A stretch of 64,000 nt of DNA, taken from positions 1 to 64,000 of the forward strand of contig DAOQWL010000026.1 of the NCBI GenBank assembly GCA_035342095.1, in the 5' to 3' direction. The notes under the pieces are model-generated. The model saw only the letters and a list, made by a program, of their open reading frames with translations. It was not told the DNA's origin and searched no databases. Source of the stretch: PLanc-01 sp035342095. Lineage in GTDB: Bacteria; Planctomycetota; Phycisphaerae; Sedimentisphaerales; Anaerobacaceae. A program made the position numbers and the translations under genes. Below, one piece after another: positions 60,947 through 64,000 of the stretch; positions within the stretch are counted from its first letter, which is position 1; each line of letters begins with the position of its first letter.

Positions 60947-61387
60947 ATGATCAGATCGGAAAGCAGTATCGAGATTGACGTGCCCGTGGAGACCGTCTTT
61001 GCCCACCTGAGCGATCCCATGAACATGGTGGAAGACCTGCCCAGTGCCGTGGAGGTCAAAGACATCAAAGGCCAAGGCCAAGGTATGACCTATACGCTCA
61101 TCTACAAGGTGCTCGGGGTGCGATTGTCCATGCCCTGTGAGGTCACCGAGTACGTTCCGCAAAGGCGCATCACGATCCGGAGCGAGAAGATGACCTTCGC
61201 CCATGGCTTTGAGCCCACGGAGAAAGGCTGCCGTCTGAGCGGCTTTTGCGAGTATGAGATTCCTATCCCGTTGATCGGCAAGATCGCGGAGTCGCTGCTC
61301 AAGAAGATGAACGAACGAGAATGGAAGGCGGTAGAGGAGAATCTCAAGGCCAAGCTGGAAGCCCGGGCAACGGCTGCCGTGGATTAG
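60947..61387 (+). CDS. SRPBCC (polyketide cyclase/START-like) protein
   Basis: A 146-residue helix-grip protein: SSIEIDVPVETVFAHLSDP is the standard N-terminal strand-helix, and the C-terminal helix is KIAESLLKKMNEREWKAVEENLKAKL. Such proteins bind a hydrophobic ligand or modify membrane or polyketide substrates; none can be named. It follows the kinase by 41 bases on the same strand with AGAAGGAGACTC upstream, so it is probably the last gene of the signalling unit. It converges on the next gene with 10 bases between stops. Confidence 0.82.
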   Translation: MIRSESSIEIDVPVETVFAHLSDPMNMVEDLPSAVEVKDIKGQGQGMTYTLIYKVLGVRLSMPCEVTEYVPQRRITIRSEKMTFAHGFEPTEKGCRLSGFCEYEIPIPLIGKIAESLLKKMNEREWKAVEENLKAKLEARATAAVD

Positions 61388-61397
61388 GCTCTGCCGG

Positions 61398-63071
61398 TTA
61401 CCAGCGGTCGATGACGAGATCGCCGAAGGGGGCGAGTAGCTCGTACTTGTTCTCCCAGGTCGTGTACATGATGCCGATGGCGTTGGGGGTCTTGTCCAAG
61501 GCGTCGAGCCAGCCGCGAGGATTGTCGAGCGTGTCGCCGTCGTAGTAGGCGCCCGCGAGCGTCTGGAATCCGTGCGAGGAGAAGAAGCCGAGGCTCTTGT
61601 CGCAGATGTCGAAGTACCAGCAGACGATCCGCAAGTCCTTCGGGACATATTCCCACGAGCCGGTGAAGTCGCCCTCGACGAGGTAGTAGTCACCGTGGGC
61701 GTTCTGGTTCGGGTCCAGCATGTCCGACCAGATGAACACCTCCGCCTTCGGATTCACCTTACGCAGGATGGCCACCTGCTTGGTGATGCAATCGCCCAGG
61801 ATCTGGGCCATGCTGAGATTGCGGCTCTTGCACGCCTGGCAGCTCCCGCCCGCTCGGACCTCGTCCATGCTCAGCAGGTACTTGGCGGGCGCCAGATGCT
61901 TGTGCAGCAGTTCCGCCTGCTTCGTCCAGATCTCGTAGACCTCGGGCTCGGACATGCAGGCGGTGACCTGGCCGTCGTAGATGCCCATCCCGTGGTAGTA
62001 GCTGACCTTCAGCCGGTCGCCCTCATGGATGCGCCCGCCCGGCAGCAGCTTGATCGCGGGCGGCTCGTGGTCGAATCGGAAGTCGAGCTGCTCATCCCGA
62101 ATGGGCCCGTAGTCCCTGCCCTCCTCGTAGACCTCGCCCGTCCGCTCGCTTCGCACCGTCACAGGCGTCCCCGGCCTTCGCAGGACGTTCAGCAGCGCGA
62201 CCTCCTGGACTTCGAGATCGTCGATCCAGAGCCGTCCCGCCTTGCCCTCCCAGACGCCGGCGTAGATATTGACCTTGTCCCGATCGAGGCTGTTGAAACC
62301 CATCACGATCCGACGCCACTGGCCGGGGGGTATGACGCCGGGAACGTAGGGGGCAAGATCGCGGCCGTCCTCGCCGAGCACCAGCACGTGAAAGGAATTG
62401 GCCGGTTCGAGACCCTCCGTTTTCACCCAGCAGCTCACACGATAGCAGCGTCCCGGCTGGACCGCGACCTGCTGCATGACACGGCCGTGTCCGTACTCGT
62501 ATCGCCCGAAGCCCTCGAACCGCAGGGACGCCTTGCCGCTGTGAAAGACGGTCGAGTCCACGAACGAGACATCGCCGGGCTTGTCGTGAAAGCCGTATCC
62601 CTTGAGCCGGTCGCCGTCGTGCTCCTCGAACCCGCCGTTGGCGATCCGCACCGCCCGGTCGGGATCGAGATGCGCCTCGCCATCCTTCACGACGAACGGA
62701 GCGTCGCGGACCGGGATTCCCGCCGCCAGGTTGCGGTTGTACGTCAGCACGTCCCCGCCGTAGCCGATGCTGAAGATGCAGGGGATGATCTCGATGCCGA
62801 GCTTGTCGCAGGTCGCCTTGACCCTCGCCAGCCTGCCCGGAAACTCCGGCGGCTGCCGGTCGATATGGTCCAGTCCCGCCGTCAGGAGCATGCCATTGAG
62901 CCCGTGCTCCGACGCGGTCTTCACGATCCGCTCGACGTCGTTGACGTCCTTCTCGGACCCCAGCGAATTGGACACGAACACCCACCGACAAGGATACGCC
63001 TTCGCCTGGCACACCGACGCAATCTGGGCAACCAACAGGGCGAACACAACGGGCCTGACTGTTCTGAGCAT
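61398..63071 (-). CDS. exported TIM-barrel protein with inserted carbohydrate-binding domain
   Basis: A 557-residue secreted protein (signal peptide VRPVVFALLVAQIASVCQA). A barrel-like start (RWVFVSNSLGSEKDVNDVERI, HGLNGMLLTAGLDHI) is interrupted by a CBM-like beta-sandwich (RIANGGFEEHDGDRLKGYGF...WIDDLEVQEVALL, about 140-290). The barrel then resumes with YLLSMDEVRAGGSCQACKSR, EVFIWSDMLDPNQNAHG and IVCWYFD. The pattern is reminiscent of GH20-like enzymes, with DE as a candidate catalytic pair, but I cannot assign a family. ATG 63071 has GGAGGTG seven bases upstream; an earlier in-frame start would bury the signal. Its promoter lies at 63129-63157. Confidence 0.72.
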   Translation of the reverse strand: MLRTVRPVVFALLVAQIASVCQAKAYPCRWVFVSNSLGSEKDVNDVERIVKTASEHGLNGMLLTAGLDHIDRQPPEFPGRLARVKATCDKLGIEIIPCIFSIGYGGDVLTYNRNLAAGIPVRDAPFVVKDGEAHLDPDRAVRIANGGFEEHDGDRLKGYGFHDKPGDVSFVDSTVFHSGKASLRFEGFGRYEYGHGRVMQQVAVQPGRCYRVSCWVKTEGLEPANSFHVLVLGEDGRDLAPYVPGVIPPGQWRRIVMGFNSLDRDKVNIYAGVWEGKAGRLWIDDLEVQEVALLNVLRRPGTPVTVRSERTGEVYEEGRDYGPIRDEQLDFRFDHEPPAIKLLPGGRIHEGDRLKVSYYHGMGIYDGQVTACMSEPEVYEIWTKQAELLHKHLAPAKYLLSMDEVRAGGSCQACKSRNLSMAQILGDCITKQVAILRKVNPKAEVFIWSDMLDPNQNAHGDYYLVEGDFTGSWEYVPKDLRIVCWYFDICDKSLGFFSSHGFQTLAGAYYDGDTLDNPRGWLDALDKTPNAIGIMYTTWENKYELLAPFGDLVIDRW

Positions 63072-63128
63072 GGCTGGGCACCTCCATCGCCGAATCATTC
63101 GGTTTCGCAATCGAGAGAACACGACAGG

Positions 63129-63157
63129 ATTCTACGGACGGAGTCGAATTCGGTCAA
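63129..63157 (-). promoter_or_regulatory. promoter of the exported TIM-barrel gene
   Basis: Minus strand TTGACC (63152-63157), 17 bases, TAGAAT (63129-63134); leader about 50 bases. Confidence 0.7.
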
Positions 63158-63191
63158 CCGCCCTCTCGCTCGTGTGTGGTTCGCAATAATC

Positions 63192-63200
63192 TGGTACAAT
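63192..63200 (+). promoter_or_regulatory. extended -10 promoter of the isomerase/epimerase gene
   Basis: TGGTACAAT is an extended -10 (TGN plus TACAAT). No good -35 lies at 17 bases. It is divergent from the promoter at 63129-63157, with about 75 bases of leader. Confidence 0.5.
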
Positions 63201-63280
63201 GATGCATCGCAGTCCGGCCGCGTGGTCGGACGAGGTCAGATCGGAAATGTCGGCACAACAGACTCGAAGGGGAGCACATC

Positions 63281-64000
63281 ATGATGAAACTGGGGATGCA
63301 CGTGGACAACTGGCGGCACTTCGATGTTTCCTATCAGGTCCCCTGCCAGTTCGCCAAGGATCACGGCCTTGAGTACGTCGAGTTCGGCACCATCGACGGG
63401 GACTACTTCATCCAGGCCCTCGGGTACAGCCCGCACATACCGCTTCATTCGGACCCGCTCCAGTTGAAGCGATATCTGGACTCGCTGGGACTGAAGATGT
63501 CGCAACTCGATGCGGCGTATCCGGTGTCTTCGCCGGAAGGCCAGTACCGGGGCATCGGCTACACGCTTCGCGCGATTCAGTTCGCCAAGGCTGTCGGCTG
63601 CCCCTGCGTGGACACCACCGACGGCGCTCGCAAACCCGCGGGATATACCGATGAGGAGGTCATGGCGCTCATCAAGCAGTACTACCGGGTCGTGCTGGAA
63701 TGGGCCGAGAAGTACGAGATCGTCATCAACGTCGAGCCGCATGGACCCTACACGACCAACCCGGACACGATGGAACAAATCCTCGGCTTCTTCGACTCCC
63801 CCTACCTGAGATTGAATCTCGACACGGGCAATACGTTCATCGCCGGCCAGGACCCCGTCCGATTCCTCCAGCGGTTCCGACACAAGCTGTCCCACTGCCA
63901 CATCAAGGACGTCAGCGAGGGGCTGGCGAGGGCGGCCAGAGGCCAGGACACGGGCATCGCATCGTCCGTCGTGGGTATCGGCGAGGGGGTGAACGCCGAG
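63281..64000 (+). CDS. sugar phosphate isomerase/epimerase family protein (C-terminus outside window)
   Basis: A xylose-isomerase-like TIM-barrel protein of which 240 codons are visible. It starts MMKLGMHVDNWRHFDVSYQ after AAGGGGAG; EYVEFGTIDGDYFIQ, KMSQLDAAYPV, VINVEPHGPYTTNPDT (metal-binding Glu), LRLNLDTGNTF (Asp) and HKLSHCHIKDVSEG (His, Asp) are the usual metal-site strands. Members isomerise or epimerise sugars or act as hydroxypyruvate-isomerase-like enzymes. The divergent exported TIM-barrel gene suggests a shared carbohydrate pathway. Confidence 0.85.
   Translation, partial: MMKLGMHVDNWRHFDVSYQVPCQFAKDHGLEYVEFGTIDGDYFIQALGYSPHIPLHSDPLQLKRYLDSLGLKMSQLDAAYPVSSPEGQYRGIGYTLRAIQFAKAVGCPCVDTTDGARKPAGYTDEEVMALIKQYYRVVLEWAEKYEIVINVEPHGPYTTNPDTMEQILGFFDSPYLRLNLDTGNTFIAGQDPVRFLQRFRHKLSHCHIKDVSEGLARAARGQDTGIASSVVGIGEGVNAE

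Overview
The window is high-GC DNA with the gene complement of a heterotrophic member of the Planctomycetota, most likely class Phycisphaerae. This is inferred from gene content, not from a marker gene. The indicators are a PEP-CTERM protein, a 1117-residue LamG/fibronectin-like surface protein, Tat-exported Gfo/Idh/MocA oxidoreductases, ThuA and PQQ/EF-hand propeller proteins, an ECF sigma factor beside a Ser/Thr kinase with TPR and LamG domains, and many exported glycan-active enzymes. Intergenic DNA is full of dispersed palindromic repeats. Most genes that stand alone or lead an operon are preceded by a recognisable TTGAC-N17-TAnnnT promoter, so housekeeping transcription looks sigma70-like.

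Region by region. 1-2 kb: the start of a Tat-exported Gfo/Idh oxidoreductase and a mannitol-1-phosphate-dehydrogenase-like enzyme. 2-10.7 kb (minus strand): a tightly packed cluster of Gfo/Idh oxidoreductase, TolB-like propeller, small lipoprotein, AlgI-type MBOAT acyltransferase, AlgJ/AlgX-like SGNH protein and aldehyde dehydrogenase, then a beta-helix (GH28-like) enzyme with its own promoter. AlgI plus AlgJ points to O-acetylation of an exported polysaccharide. 10.8-24.8 kb: mixed genes, including a DUF4405-like membrane protein, a PQQ/EF-hand propeller, ThuA, a HEPN/MNT pair, dprA, the LamG surface protein, a PEP-CTERM protein, folC, an AAA/DUF4143 ATPase and an AbiEii-like nucleotidyltransferase with a small partner.

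24.8-44.1 kb is an L-rhamnose locus: rhamnulokinase, a PHP-domain protein, a long zinc-type MDR dehydrogenase, a GH172 enzyme, L-rhamnose isomerase, an NCS1-type permease followed by a 59-residue two-helix membrane protein, two exported esterases, and a rhamnulose-1-phosphate aldolase/short-chain dehydrogenase fusion. Together these isomerise, phosphorylate and cleave rhamnose and oxidise or reduce the lactaldehyde product. A repeat-rich island (38.3-42.1 kb) with a methyltransferase and a MntA/HepT toxin-antitoxin pair interrupts it. 44.1-48.8 kb holds a candidate structured RNA and a two-gene glycosidase operon (GH140-like apiosidase fusion plus a clan GH-A-like protein). This fits rhamnose-rich pectin such as rhamnogalacturonan as the food source.

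49.3-50.6 kb is an accessory patch (DUF3788, a DUF4258/DUF2283 pair, a small coiled-coil protein). 50.8-56.3 kb encodes a fused alpha-beta E1 and the E2 of a 2-oxoacid dehydrogenase, then an L-fucose-isomerase-like protein. 56.4-61.4 kb encodes a signalling unit: ECF sigma factor, small membrane protein, kinase-TPR-LamG receptor and an SRPBCC protein. The right end has an exported TIM-barrel/carbohydrate-binding protein and, divergently, a sugar-phosphate isomerase/epimerase cut by the window edge.

The most unusual observations are a dispersed two-hairpin repeat translated in frame inside the AlgJ-like protein, a dispersed repeat that is itself a promoter and sits upstream of three minus-strand units, and a multi-helix RNA-like fold downstream of a promoter in a gene-free stretch at 44.2-44.8 kb. 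I saw no tRNA, rRNA, CRISPR array, transposase, prophage or microcompartment shell gene.
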